Below, piece by piece: positions 32,721-43,100 of a DNA stretch of 64,000 bases. The translations under genes were made by a program, and so were the position numbers. The stretch is taken from positions 1,881,165 through 1,945,164 of the forward strand of contig NZ_BNBR01000001.1 in assembly GCF_014656055.1 (NCBI RefSeq), written 5' to 3'. Under the pieces are notes generated by a model. That model worked only from the letters and a program-made list of their open reading frames with translations, did not search any database and was not told the origin of the DNA. Each line of letters begins with the position of its first letter. The stretch's first letter is position 1. Source of the stretch: Streptomyces griseosporeus. GTDB lineage: Bacteria; Actinomycetota; Actinomycetes; Streptomycetales; Streptomycetaceae.

Positions 32721-35700
32721 ATGACGTACGACTCCCTGGTCAACCGTGGCGACTACTTCTCGGCTCACTACCTGGCCGAGGTGCTGCCGAAGGATCTCAA
32801 GTCGGGCCTGCTGCAGAAGTGGAAGGAGCGCGAGGAGGCGGCGAGGCCGCCCGCCGCCGACGAGCGCGGAAGCGAGGAGGAGACGTCCGCCGCGCCGGCG
32901 CCCGGCCGGGCCGAACTCCCGGTGACCCCGCGCGTGGGACTGCGGGCGCTGCGCCGGGACTACTTCCGCGCGCGGTCCTCCTTCGCGCTTCCCGAGGACG
33001 AGGACGGCATCATCACCGTCCGCGACGCCGACGACGACGCCCTGACCTACGGGGCGCCGCGGTGGCGGGAGCGGGTACGGGCCCTCAACGCCGAGGTGCT
33101 GCGCGCGCTCGGCTACGACGCCAAGCCGCGCGTCCTCCCGGTCGAGCGCGCGGGCCGGGTGTACGAGGTCCCGGTCGCCCACGCCGAGAAGGGCCTGGTC
33201 GCGCTGGACTGCGGCTGGGCCGCCGAACCCGATGCCGCCCTCGACCCGAGGGGCCGGGGACGCCTGCTGGAACCGGTGCCGCTGGACGGCCCCGACCCGG
33301 TGGAGACCGGCGCCAGACTCGCCGCCTTCCTGTTCGCCTGCGAGGAACCGCCCCGGTACGTGCTGTTGCTCGGCGGCGGGGTGATCGTCCTTGCCGACCG
33401 CGCGGTGTGGGGCGAAGGACGCTATCTCGCCGTCTCCCTGGACACCGCGCTCCAGCGCAACGACACCCGTGCGGGCGGCGAACTCGACACCGTGGCCGCG
33501 CTATTCGGCGCGGACTCGCTGCGCACCCCGGAGGAGGGCGGCGAGAACCCGCTGGCCGAGCTGGTCGGCAAGTCGGCCAAGCACGCGGTCGGCGTCTCCA
33601 GCGAGCTGCGCGACGGCCTGCGCAAGAGCGTCGAGCTGATCGCGAACGAGGTCCTGGAGCGGCTGCGCGAGCAGGGCGTCCGCCCGGAGGACGTCGGCGA
33701 ACTTCGGGATCTGGGACGGCAGTTGACCCGCGAGTCACTGCGGTACCTGTACCGGATCCTGTTCCTGCTGTACGCGGAGGCCCGCCCCGAGCTGGGCATC
33801 CTGCCCGCCGACTATCCCGAGTACCAGCAGGGGTACGGGCTCGGCCGGCTCGGCGAACTCGTCGCCGAGCGGGAGCCGGTCAGCGACTTGGCCCGCAACG
33901 GCTTCTACCTGTACGAGTCCCTGGACCTGCTGTTCCGCAAGGTGCAGGACGGCTACCGCGCCCGTCGCACGCATGGTGTGGAGCCGGTCGAGGCCGGCGA
34001 GACGGACGCACGGATCAGCGAGGACGTCGGCCTGCGCTTCGAACCGCTGCACAGCAAGCTGTTCGAGCGTGACGCCATCCGCCTGATCGGCGCGGACAGC
34101 CTCCCCGACCCACGGTACGACTCGGACGAGGCCCTGGCGCGCGGCGAGTCGGTCCGCTACCTGGACACCCGGCTGCGCAACGCCACCCTCCACCATGTGC
34201 TGCACAGCCTCATGATCACGCAGGGGAAGCGCGGGGAACGCGGCGGCTTCATCTCGTACGCCCAGCTCGGCATCAACCAGCTCGGCGCGGTCTACGAGGG
34301 CCTGATGTCGTACAGCGGCTTCATCGCGGGCGAGGAGCTGTACGAGGTCGCCCGGCACGGTGACCCGAAGGACGGCTCCTGGCTCGTCCCCGCGTCGAAG
34401 ATCGCCGACTACGACGACTCCGTGTTCGTACGGCGCCGGGACCGGCTCACCGGTGAGGAGCTGCGCGTGCGGTACGCGCCGGGCACGTTCGTGTACCGCC
34501 TCTCCGGGCGCGACCGGCAGACCTCCGCGTCGTACTACACGCCGGAGTCGCTGACGCGGGTCACCGTGCAACTGGCCCTCCAGCAGCTCCTCACCGAGGA
34601 GACCGAGGCGAAGGACCTGCTGAACTGGCGGATCTGCGAGCCGGCCCTCGGCTCGGGCGCGTTCCTCAACGAGGCGATCAACCAGGTCGCGGCGGAGTAC
34701 CTGCGGCGCAGGCAGGCCGAGCTGGGGCGGTCGATCGACACCGAGCAGTACGCCGTCGAGCTCCAGAAGGCGAAGGCGTACATCGCGCTGCACAACTCCT
34801 ACGGCGTCGACCTCAACGAGACGGCCGTGGAGCTGGCGGAGGTGTCGCTGTGGCTCAACACCATGCACCCTGGCATGGAGGCCCCCTGGTTCGGCCTGCA
34901 CCTGCGGCGCGGCAACTCCCTCATCGGCGGTCGGCGCGAGGTGTACGCGCCCGAGCGGCTGAAGAAGGGCGGCTGGCTGGGGACCACGCCGGAGCGCTTC
35001 CCGCTGGCGGAGGCGGTGGAGGGCGCCCCGCTTCCGGAAGGCGCGGTGCACCACTTCCTGCTCCCCGCGAAGGAGTGGGGCGCGGTCGCGGCCGAGAAGG
35101 AGGCGAAGACCCTCGCCCCGGCGGAGGCGAAGGCGCTGGCCGCGTGGCGTAAGGCGGTCACGAAGTCGCCCAACGCGAAGCAGACGGCCAAGCTCCAGGG
35201 GCTGGCTCGCCGGGCCGAGTACCTGTGGGGTCTGGTCGTACGGCGGCTGGAGCTGTCGGAGCGGGACATCTCCCGTGACATCCGGGTGTGGGGAGCGGAG
35301 GACGACTGGCTGCGCCGGCCGAAGGCCGCCGTGCAGCGGGACGCGATCCTGGCCGACCTTCAAGCGGAGGACACCCCCTACTGGCGCCTCAAGACGCTCA
35401 TGGACGCGTGGTGCGCGCTGTGGTTCTGGCCCGTGCAGAACGCCGCGCTGCTGGACGGCACGGACGAGCGGTACGCGCGGGCGGAGGCGCTGGCCGCGCG
35501 GGCGGCGGAGCTGGAGGCGGTGAGCGTCGGGGGTGGTGCGGAGAGCGGCGCCGACGATGTGCTGCTGGCCTGGGAGGCGGAGGCCCTGCCGGGCTTCACG
35601 GCCGAGCCTCAGCAGATGACGCTGACGCGGGACTCCGTGTCGCGTCGCCGCACCGGCCGCCGCAAGGAGCAGATCAAGGGCGAGCGCCGTGACGTCATCG

Positions 35701-37880
35701 CGCTCGCCGACCTGGACGACTGGATCGACTTCGCCGAGGCGCTGCTGGGCACGCAGGATGTGCCGGCGGAGTCGCTGGTGTCGACGTTCGAGGACCTGGA
35801 TGACCTGTCCCGCTACGAGGACGAGCTGCCCGAGTGGATGGGCATGGACCGGTTCCATGTGCTGGAGGAGCGGTTCCTGTGGGCGGGGGCGGCGCGGGAT
35901 GTGGCGCGGGCGCAGGGGTTCTTCCATTGGGAGCTGGAGTTCGCGCAGGTGTTTGCGCGGGGTGGGTTTGAGCTTCAGGTGGGGAATCCGCCTTGGGTTC
36001 CGCCGCGCTGGTATGAGGACCAAGTTCTCGCGGAACGCGAGCCATGGTTCACACTGTCTGAGCGGCCAAGTGCCGCGGAATGGCGCCTACGCAAGGAGGA
36101 GGTGCTCAGCAGGCCGGGGAATACAACTTATTTCCTCGGCGAACTGGCGGCGAACACGGGGATCGCGGCAACATTGAGCAGCCCAGGCATCTATTCACTA
36201 CTTGTGGGGACGAAGACTGATCTCTACCGTGCATTCATGGTGCAAGTGTGGCAACACATCGCGCCTCACGGCAGTGCAGGCCTGATCCACCCAGATACAC
36301 ACTTCGGCGGTGTACGCGAAGCTGCAATCCGGGCTGCCGCCTACCGACATATCCGTATCCATGCCCATTTCGTCAACTCAGCCAACTGGGCATTCGAAGA
36401 CCTCGGCCGAACTCAAGAATTTGGCGTCCACATCTACGGTCCGTCACGCGAACCTAATTTCATGCACGTCAGTGAACTACGCTCGGCTGGCGTGCTGCCC
36501 GAGTCGCTGACTCACGACGGCCGAGGGGAGACCCCTGGCATCAGACATGGTGACACATGGGATGTTCGACCTCATCAAAAACGCGTGGTACACGTCAATG
36601 CTCCCCTACTGAGCAGCTGGCAAGCGCTCACCGACTCTCCGGGCCCGGCCACGGAGGCACCACTGCTTTATCCGCTTCTACGCGGCGAGCAAGAGGCAAT
36701 CGACGCGCTAGCTGCTTATCCAATCGCTCTGGCCGACTACGATCCCATGATTACAACCGGGTACGACGAAGGGGCCGCCAAGAAGGATGGACTGATCCGC
36801 TGGTCCAGCCAGACCGTTCCTGAGCTTTCAGATGTCATCCTGCAAGGGCCGCATATCTCAATAGCGCACCCCTTCTCCAAAGAGCCGAGAATTCCCTGTC
36901 GTAACCACAGGGACTGGGAAGCTCTCGCGCCCACCGAGCTGCCGCTCGCGTATGTGCCAGTGACCAATTACGTGCGAGCCACCAGCGAGGACGCATACCT
37001 CGCTGCCCAGAACTCTTGGCGGGGAGAGCCATCCAGCTACTATTTCCGGCTCGCTTGGCGAGCCATGGTTCCGTTCAACACCCACCGCAGTCTGCTGGCT
37101 GCCCTCTTCCCACCCGGGCCCGCCCACGTGCATGGGGTGCACTCGATGGCCCTAAAGAACAACCGTCTAACTGCCCTCAATGGAGGTTTCTGGGCTTCGC
37201 TCCCTCTGGATTACCTTCTGCGAATCACAGGCCGCTCCAACCTCGGACTCAACGAGGCCCGGAAAATGCCAGCTCCCGACCCTAACCACCCTCTTGCACC
37301 CGCACTCCTCCTGCGTACCCTCCGTCTAAACGCCCTCACTACTCACTACGCCCCGCTCTGGACGGAGCTGTTCGACCCCCGTTGGGCAGGCTATGAAGAC
37401 TGGGCCAATCCCGGCTGGCCCTATCTGGGGCCCCTTGCCGCTGGCCTGAAGCCAACCTGGCAGTACAGCACGCCCCTCCGCACCGAGCACGAACGCCGAG
37501 CTGCCCTTGTGGAAATCGACGCCCTCGTATCCGTCTGGCTCGGAATCACCGCCGACCAACTCGCTGCCATCTTCAAGTCGCGCTACCCCCAGCTCTACGA
37601 CTACGAGTCGGCGACCTGGTTCGACGCCAACGGCCGTAAGATCGCGGCCGACTTCAACACCTACGGCCACGGCCAGACCAAACAGGACTACCTCGACCTC
37701 ATGGCCCACCTGGAAGACCCGGAGCGCACCCCGCCCCCCGAGGGCTACCAGGCGCCCTTCTACAAGGCCGACCGCGAGGCCGAGATGCGGGCGGCGCACG
37801 CCCACTTCCACGGGCGGCTGGACGCCGAGATCGCCGCCGGCCGCTGGACTCCGCCCGCCCGCGAGAAGGCGAACGCGTAG
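32721..37880 (+). CDS. Large class-1 N6-adenine DNA methyltransferase (DrmMI / Eco57I-like)
   Basis: A 1719-aa protein from ATG 32721 (GAGAGAAG upstream). The N-terminal 560 residues resemble type IIG or DrmMI helical regions. The methyltransferase core has the SAM-binding motif I 'CEPALGSGAFLNEA' (about 639-652), preceded by 'SASYYTPESLTRV'. The catalytic motif IV is NPPWV (about 1089), 450 residues later, an unusually long gap. The C-terminal part (about 1100-1600) is probably the target-recognition region. DNA there (about 36020-37480) is less GC-rich and uses different codons from the first two thirds and from the last 120 residues, a sign of recombination. Partnered with the SNF2 helicase, it should protect host DNA by adenine methylation. 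No separate nuclease is visible; the N-terminus lacks a clear PD-(D/E)XK motif. Confidence 0.85.
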   Translation: MTYDSLVNRGDYFSAHYLAEVLPKDLKSGLLQKWKEREEAARPPAADERGSEEETSAAPAPGRAELPVTPRVGLRALRRDYFRARSSFALPEDEDGIITVRDADDDALTYGAPRWRERVRALNAEVLRALGYDAKPRVLPVERAGRVYEVPVAHAEKGLVALDCGWAAEPDAALDPRGRGRLLEPVPLDGPDPVETGARLAAFLFACEEPPRYVLLLGGGVIVLADRAVWGEGRYLAVSLDTALQRNDTRAGGELDTVAALFGADSLRTPEEGGENPLAELVGKSAKHAVGVSSELRDGLRKSVELIANEVLERLREQGVRPEDVGELRDLGRQLTRESLRYLYRILFLLYAEARPELGILPADYPEYQQGYGLGRLGELVAEREPVSDLARNGFYLYESLDLLFRKVQDGYRARRTHGVEPVEAGETDARISEDVGLRFEPLHSKLFERDAIRLIGADSLPDPRYDSDEALARGESVRYLDTRLRNATLHHVLHSLMITQGKRGERGGFISYAQLGINQLGAVYEGLMSYSGFIAGEELYEVARHGDPKDGSWLVPASKIADYDDSVFVRRRDRLTGEELRVRYAPGTFVYRLSGRDRQTSASYYTPESLTRVTVQLALQQLLTEETEAKDLLNWRICEPALGSGAFLNEAINQVAAEYLRRRQAELGRSIDTEQYAVELQKAKAYIALHNSYGVDLNETAVELAEVSLWLNTMHPGMEAPWFGLHLRRGNSLIGGRREVYAPERLKKGGWLGTTPERFPLAEAVEGAPLPEGAVHHFLLPAKEWGAVAAEKEAKTLAPAEAKALAAWRKAVTKSPNAKQTAKLQGLARRAEYLWGLVVRRLELSERDISRDIRVWGAEDDWLRRPKAAVQRDAILADLQAEDTPYWRLKTLMDAWCALWFWPVQNAALLDGTDERYARAEALAARAAELEAVSVGGGAESGADDVLLAWEAEALPGFTAEPQQMTLTRDSVSRRRTGRRKEQIKGERRDVIALADLDDWIDFAEALLGTQDVPAESLVSTFEDLDDLSRYEDELPEWMGMDRFHVLEERFLWAGAARDVARAQGFFHWELEFAQVFARGGFELQVGNPPWVPPRWYEDQVLAEREPWFTLSERPSAAEWRLRKEEVLSRPGNTTYFLGELAANTGIAATLSSPGIYSLLVGTKTDLYRAFMVQVWQHIAPHGSAGLIHPDTHFGGVREAAIRAAAYRHIRIHAHFVNSANWAFEDLGRTQEFGVHIYGPSREPNFMHVSELRSAGVLPESLTHDGRGETPGIRHGDTWDVRPHQKRVVHVNAPLLSSWQALTDSPGPATEAPLLYPLLRGEQEAIDALAAYPIALADYDPMITTGYDEGAAKKDGLIRWSSQTVPELSDVILQGPHISIAHPFSKEPRIPCRNHRDWEALAPTELPLAYVPVTNYVRATSEDAYLAAQNSWRGEPSSYYFRLAWRAMVPFNTHRSLLAALFPPGPAHVHGVHSMALKNNRLTALNGGFWASLPLDYLLRITGRSNLGLNEARKMPAPDPNHPLAPALLLRTLRLNALTTHYAPLWTELFDPRWAGYEDWANPGWPYLGPLAAGLKPTWQYSTPLRTEHERRAALVEIDALVSVWLGITADQLAAIFKSRYPQLYDYESATWFDANGRKIAADFNTYGHGQTKQDYLDLMAHLEDPERTPPPEGYQAPFYKADREAEMRAAHAHFHGRLDAEIAAGRWTPPAREKANA

Positions 37881-37901
37881 TCGGTCAACGCGGCCTCACA
37901 C

Positions 37902-37936
37902 AAGTCTGCCCCCGGTGCAGGGCCGGGGGCAGACTT
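37902..37936. terminator. Bidirectional terminator hairpin (14-bp perfect stem)
   Basis: AAGTCTGCCCCCGG (37902-37915) and its perfect complement (37923-37936) flank a 7-base loop. The hairpin lies between the convergent methyltransferase and DUF397 genes. Confidence 0.9.
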
Positions 37937-37941
37937 ATCGC

Positions 37942-38139
37942 TCACTGAGCAGCGAAGCCAACAAACGCTGCCCAAGCCTCAGCGTCGACCGCAAGGCCAC
38001 GACGTGCAACGTCCTTGGAGTCACGCACTCGAACGACACGAGGGCAGACGGCGACCTCGATGCACTCTCCGCCCGAGCCCGTGCTGTAACTGCTCTTGAA
38101 CCACGCCAACGCAGACGCGGTGGACTTCTCGGCGTTCAT
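37942..38139 (-). CDS. DUF397 domain protein
   Basis: A 65-aa protein with the DUF397 signature: 'WFKSSYSTGSGGECIEVA', 'VRVRDSKD' and 'WAAFVGF'. The start overlaps the end of the XRE regulator gene (38136-38139). DUF397 proteins are near-universal partners of DUF5753-type XRE regulators in Streptomyces and behave like small toxin-like or partner proteins in WhiJ-type loci. The regulator next to it carries a frameshift, which may change how this gene is translated or controlled. Confidence 0.92.
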   Translation of the reverse strand: MNAEKSTASALAWFKSSYSTGSGGECIEVAVCPRVVRVRDSKDVARRGLAVDAEAWAAFVGFAAQ

Positions 38140-39016
38140 TGTTCTCCCAGCAACTTTTCGACGAAGGCCAGTGACGCGCGTGGAGTGAGCGCTTGGGCCC
38201 TGAGGATGCCGTACTGCTCCTCAAGCTCCCGGACCGCCCTGCGTTCCGTATACAGGCGGCTGTCCTTGTACCCCTCCACGTAAGCGATCCTGCGCCCGTC
38301 ACGCGTCTCGATCAAGGTGAACGGTCCCTCAAGTCCAGCGTGCTCGTCCAAGTCGGTCGGCATCACCTGAAGCTCGACGTTGCGACGCTGGCCGTACAGC
38401 AGGACTTGCTCCAGTTGCCCCCGCATGACCGCCCGCCCCCCCCAAGCGGCCTTCTCAGCACCGCCTCTTCGATGACGAAGCTGATCGTGGGCTGTGGCAT
38501 GCGGGAGAAGATCTCCTGCCTGGCGAGGCGGGCCGCCACCCGCTCCTCGATGACGTCCTGCGCCAGTAACGGCCGCCACATGGTGAACACCGCGCGCGCA
38601 TACTCGTCGCACTGGAGCAGCCCCGGCACAGCCTTCGTGGCGTACACGTGCAGCTCAACCGCCTCCCCCTCCAGCCGAGCCGCATCCCGAAAGAACGCCG
38701 GATACTGCGCCCGAGCCACCTCCTCCTTCATCTCCAGGAGGACCCCGCCCGCGTCCAAGACCTCGTCCGCCTGGTCGATGAACCTCGGCGGCGGCACTCG
38801 GCGCCCCTGCTCGTACGCGGCGATGGTGGAGACCGAGTAGCCCGTGATCGAGCCGAACTCGGGCCGCTCCAGGCCCGCCCGCACCCGCAACCGCTTCAGC
38901 TGGCGCCCGAAGACCCGCAGGACGCCGGAGCCGGCGTCCGGTTCGGGCTGCCGCTCCTCCCCGTGACCGTCGCCGCTCCCGGACACCTCGTCCACCAGTT
39001 CCGTCGATTCGCTCAT
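38136..39016 (-). pseudogene. XRE/DUF5753 (Scr1/WhiJ-type) regulator, frameshifted in a G8 tract
   Basis: Two overlapping frames together form one normal regulator. The upstream part starts at ATG 39016 (GGAGG upstream). It carries a helix-turn-helix ('LRVRAGLERPEFGSITGYSVSTIAAYEQGRR' region) and the DUF5753 start ('LHVYATKAVPGLLQCDEYARA') through 'ISFVIEEAVLRRPLGG'. The second frame resumes with 'GRAVMRGQLEQVLLYGQRRN' and runs to 'ASLAFVEKLLGEQ' at 38136. The break is at a run of eight C on the plus strand (38436-38443). Adding one or removing two bases restores the family sequence. It is either a real inactivating or phase-variable slip, or a sequencing error in a homopolymer. One TTA codon lies at 38567-38569. 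It would normally control the DUF397 and ATP-binding neighbours. Confidence 0.85.
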
Positions 39017-39154
39017 CCCCGTACCGCCTCCCTCGGCCAACGCACCCCCGCGCCGGCCGTCACGCTCCGTCCCACCTACACCCGCATACAGGCCACTTAC
39101 AGCGACTCTCCGTGTGCGCGCCGTATCTGGTCACGCTAGGACCGCACCGGAAGC

Positions 39155-39649
39155 ATGGGCCACATGAACAGCCGAATCTCCACCCCACGGGTGCACGCCG
39201 CCGTCGCCCAAGCCGAGACCGAGACCGAAAGGGCCGCCCGCCCCCGCCACGAGTTCGCGATGGCGTTCACCTCTTCCCCGCGCGGCGCGCGCCTCGCCCG
39301 CAGGCTGGTCTCCCACCGGCTCGACGCGTGGGGGCATCCCTACGGCGGCCGGGTCAACGACACGCTCACGCTGATCACCGCCGAGCTGGCCGCCAACGCC
39401 GTACGGCACGGGCGCGTCGCCGGGCGGGACTTCCATCTGCGGCTCACCCACGGCACCGACACCCTGCGAGTCGAGGTCACCGACACCCGGACCGAACGCC
39501 TCCCCGTGCTCTCCGGCCCGGCACCGCAGGGCGACGCGGAGTCCGGCCGGGGTCTGCTGATCGTCGCGGGGCTGGCGTCCCGCTGGGCGGTCGCACCGCG
39601 CGAGGGCGCGCCGGGCAAGACGGTCTGGGCGGAACTGTGCCTGACGTGA
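39155..39649 (+). CDS. ATP-binding anti-sigma-type regulator (HATPase_c_2)
   Basis: A 164-aa protein from ATG 39155 (ATG 39164 also possible). The Bergerat ATPase pattern is visible: 'ITAELAANAVRHG' (N-box), 'LRVEVTDTRTERLP' (G1) and 'ESGRGLLIVAGLASRWAV' (G2), ending 'GKTVWAEL'. This is the SpoIIAB/RsbW-like family common in Streptomyces. With the divergent XRE and DUF397 genes it forms the WhiJ/AbaA-type trio often tied to developmental control. The 138-bp intergenic region between the two divergent starts should carry both promoters. A sigma-factor target is not encoded nearby. Confidence 0.88.
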   Translation: MGHMNSRISTPRVHAAVAQAETETERAARPRHEFAMAFTSSPRGARLARRLVSHRLDAWGHPYGGRVNDTLTLITAELAANAVRHGRVAGRDFHLRLTHGTDTLRVEVTDTRTERLPVLSGPAPQGDAESGRGLLIVAGLASRWAVAPREGAPGKTVWAELCLT

Positions 39650-39804
39650 CCTGGCAGGAGATGCGCGGGACTCGGCCATCGGCAACCGTGTTCACGCCAA
39701 CGGCGCCGCAGGCCAAGCCCGTTGGGCCGCCGGTGTCAGTGCCGGGCGCTAGTGTCGTTCGCCCGGCAAGGAGCCGGTGAACTCACGGGGAGCACGAGAA
39801 CGCC

Positions 39805-40188
39805 ATGCCCGACAACCACACCGGATACCGGATCTCCGTCGTCGACGAGGACCCGCTGCGCGCCCGCAAGGAAGCACGCGAACTGCTCGCCGTGCTCGCC
39901 GAGGCGGACTCCACGGCCAGGCTGGACCTGCCCGCACCCGGCGGCCCCGTGGGAGCCGGCAACAAGGGCGGCCCGTCCGCCGAGACCGTCGGGCTGCTGC
40001 TGAGCGCCGGCTCTTTCGTCGTCGGGCTGGTGCAGACGTGGCTGGCTCGGATCCCTCAACGCACCATCCTCGTCAAGCGGCCCGACGGCGCGGTCCTGCA
40101 CATCACCGGCAAGGATGCCCGCGAGGACGACACGCTGATCGAGCGGTTCCTCGCGGACGGCGGCGACGAGGGCACGACGGCGGGCTGA
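39805..40188 (+). CDS. EACC1 (effector-associated constant component 1) protein
   Basis: A 127-aa protein from ATG 39805. It shows 'YRISVVDEDPLRARKEARELL', a Gly-rich joint, a hydrophobic helix ('ETVGLLLSAGSFVVGLVQTW') and 'TILVKRPDGAVLHITGKD', the order I know from EACC1. EACC1 proteins are small constant partners of effector modules (caspase-like, trypsin-like, EAD-fused) in actinobacterial NTP-dependent conflict systems. Six bases separate it from the caspase-helicase gene, so the two are one operon. It probably acts as an adaptor or threshold setter for the caspase. The 155 bp before it hold no other gene and should contain the promoter. Confidence 0.8.
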   Translation: MPDNHTGYRISVVDEDPLRARKEARELLAVLAEADSTARLDLPAPGGPVGAGNKGGPSAETVGLLLSAGSFVVGLVQTWLARIPQRTILVKRPDGAVLHITGKDAREDDTLIERFLADGGDEGTTAG

Positions 40189-40194
40189 GCGACG

Positions 40195-43100
40195 ATGACC
40201 GACAACGACCGGCACGCCTTACTCGTCGGTGTCTCCACGTACGACAGCGAGGCGTACCAGGACCTCCCGGCCGTACGCGCCGACCTGCACTACATGCGGG
40301 CAGTGCTGGAGAACACCGAGATCGGCATGTACAACGAGTGCGCAGTGGCCGCCGAGCCGACGCGCGCGGAGATGCTGCACGCCGTGGAGACGTTCCTGGA
40401 GGCCCGGCAGGCCAGCGAGACGGCGCTGCTCTACTTCAGCGGGCACGGGGAGTACTGTGAGCAGGACGGCCAGCTGTACTTCCTGACCCGGGACACCGAC
40501 CCCGCCGACCTGCCGGGCACGGCCGTACCGGCGGAGTTCCTGGAGCGGATGCTCCAGTCCTGCCGGGCCGCCTCCAAACTGGTCCTGCTGGACTGCTGCT
40601 CCAGCGGTTCCGTCGTCCAGGGCTGGACCGCCAAGGGGCCGTCGGGGGAACCGGACCGGCCCGCAGCGAGCACGCTGCTGCGGCCGACCGGCGTGTACTT
40701 CATCACCGCGTCCGACGCCCTCCAGGCAGCCTCCGCGATGGCGCCGCCCGGATCCAGCCTCGGCACCTCCCGGTTCACCGGGGAGATCGTCGAGGGGCTG
40801 CGCAACGGCCGGATCAAGGAGGGCGGCTGGATCACCCCGGACGACCTCTTCGACTACCTGACCACGCAGATGACCCGGGACGGCGTACCGGAGGAGCAGC
40901 GGCCCACCAAGTCCACGATCAGAGCCACCCGCAGTCTCCCCTTCGCCCGGTCGGTGGCACGACCAGTGCGGCTTCCCGCGCCGCCCCGCGACGCCGGCGA
41001 AACCGCCCGGCGCTCCCCCGCGCTGCTGAAGGCCCGGGCACTGGCTGAGGCGGACGAACGGGACGGCGTCGACGCGCAGCGGCTGCTGCGGTACTACGCG
41101 GACTGCCTCACCGCGCAGGCGGCGGCCGGCATGCGGCCCGACCGCGACAGCGGCCGGAACGAGAAGTACTTCCTGCTGGCCCAGGGCGAGGAGACCATCC
41201 AGTCGGGCCGCGGACCGCACATCGTCGCGCCCGGATCGCTGCCCCGGCCGCAGAACGGGCGGACCGGACCGGGCACCGAGGCGGGGACGCGGCAGGAGTA
41301 CTGGTACGGGTACCCGGCGATCACGCTGCCCGCGCGGGACGGCGCCCGGGGGCGGCGCGCGACGGTGGAACTGGCGCCGTTGATCGTCCAGCAGATGGAG
41401 CTGGCGCCGGACGAGGACGGCCGGGACGTGCTCCGGCCCAGCGGTGTGCCGTCCCTGCACAGCGGCGTCGTCTCCGAACTCCTGGACGCGGGCGACGCCG
41501 CCGACCTGGTGGCCCGCTGGCAGCCGGCCTGGCAGGAGGGCAACGACGCCCAGATGCTGCGCGCCATAAGGGAGCTGCTGGACGAGCTGGGGCTGCCGGA
41601 ACTCGAACCGCTGGATCCGTCCGCGCTCAGCGAGCGCACGGTCATGCAGGCACTGCGGCCCGGTGCGCACAACGCGGCCGTGCTGCTGGTGCCGTCCGGT
41701 GCGGAGGCCATGGCCACCCAGGCGCTGGTGGACAACCTGCTCCAGATCTCCACGCGGACCGAGCAGATCGCGGGCACCGCCCTGGAGGCGCTGCTGGGCG
41801 GCGGGGCCGGGCAGGCACCCGCCACCACCGCCGCCGCGGCGGACCCGGTGGCACCCGTCGCTCCGGGGCCGTGCAACGAGAGCCAGGAACAGGTGATCTC
41901 CTCGGCGATGACCCGGCCGCTGACGGTGGCGACCGGGCCGCCCGGCACGGGCAAGAGCGAGGTCGTCACGGCGGTCGTCACCACGTGCGTCGCCGCCGGG
42001 CAGACGGTGCTGGTCGCCTCCACGAACAACGAGGCCGTGAACGTCGTCGCCGAGCGCTGCGACGACATCGCGCCCGGCCTGCTGATGCGGACGGGCAACG
42101 CGGAGGCGCTGGAGCGGGAGGCGGCCAAACTGGAACGGCTGCTCGCCGAACCGGTCGAGGCGCCGAGGCGCGGATCGGCCACCGTCGGCGGCGAGCTGCG
42201 CAACACCCGGGGGACGGCGGACCGGCTCCGGGCGGAGGCGGCCCACCGCGTGGTCGAGGAGACGCGGCTGCTGGAACTCCTCCGCGACCGGGAGGAGCGA
42301 ACCGCCGCCCTGGAGCTGCCCCTGTCCCTCCTCGAAGAGGCCTGGGCGGCGGACGGGAACGGCCTGTCCCCGCTGGACCGGTGGGCGGACAGGGCACGGA
42401 GGACGGCCGGGGCCCGGTGGTGGCAGCTCGGGGCGTGGCGGCGGGGGCGGGCGCTCGCCGCACTGGTCGCGGCGGTGGCGGAACACCCCGGGGGGTCCGG
42501 ACCGGCATGGCCCCGGTGGGCGACGGAACGACCCGTGCCACCCGAGCTGCTGGAGTCCCTGGCCGGGATGGTGTCCGTGGAGCGGGAGGTACGGGCACTC
42601 GTCCACGAACACGGGGAATGGGACGAGGACGGGCTCAAGGCGTCCAGGGCCGCGGCGGCGGAGACCCTGTCCGGCCTGTCGGCGGAACTCTCCCGCGCGC
42701 TGTCCGCCGAGACCCTGGACCGGGCCACCGGGCTCATGAACCAGCGGCTCCAGGCGCTCCGCCGCCGCTCCGGCTACCAGCGCAGCCAGAAGAACCTGAT
42801 GACGCACATCAAGGGGTGGGCCGTCAGCACCCACTCGGTGCGGCAGCTGGAACTCGCCCCGAAGCTGTTCGACCTCGTCGTCATCGACGAGGCCAGCCAG
42901 TGCTCCATCCCGTCGGTGCTGCCGCTGCTGTTCCGGGCACGCCGGGCGCTGATCATCGGCGACCCCATGCAGCTCGGGCACATCCCCGGCGTGTCCCCCC
43001 AGCAGGAGAGGCAGGCACGGACGCGGGCCGGGCTGAGCGCCGCGCAACTGGAGCACCGCCGCCTCGCCTACCACGCGTACTCCTCGTACCACGCCGCCGA

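Noticed and set aside
28199..37880. Pgl/BREX type 2
   Set aside because: A kinase and a methyltransferase are present, but there is no pglZ phosphatase, pglY or pglW-type kinase, and a hairpin separates the kinase from the next gene.
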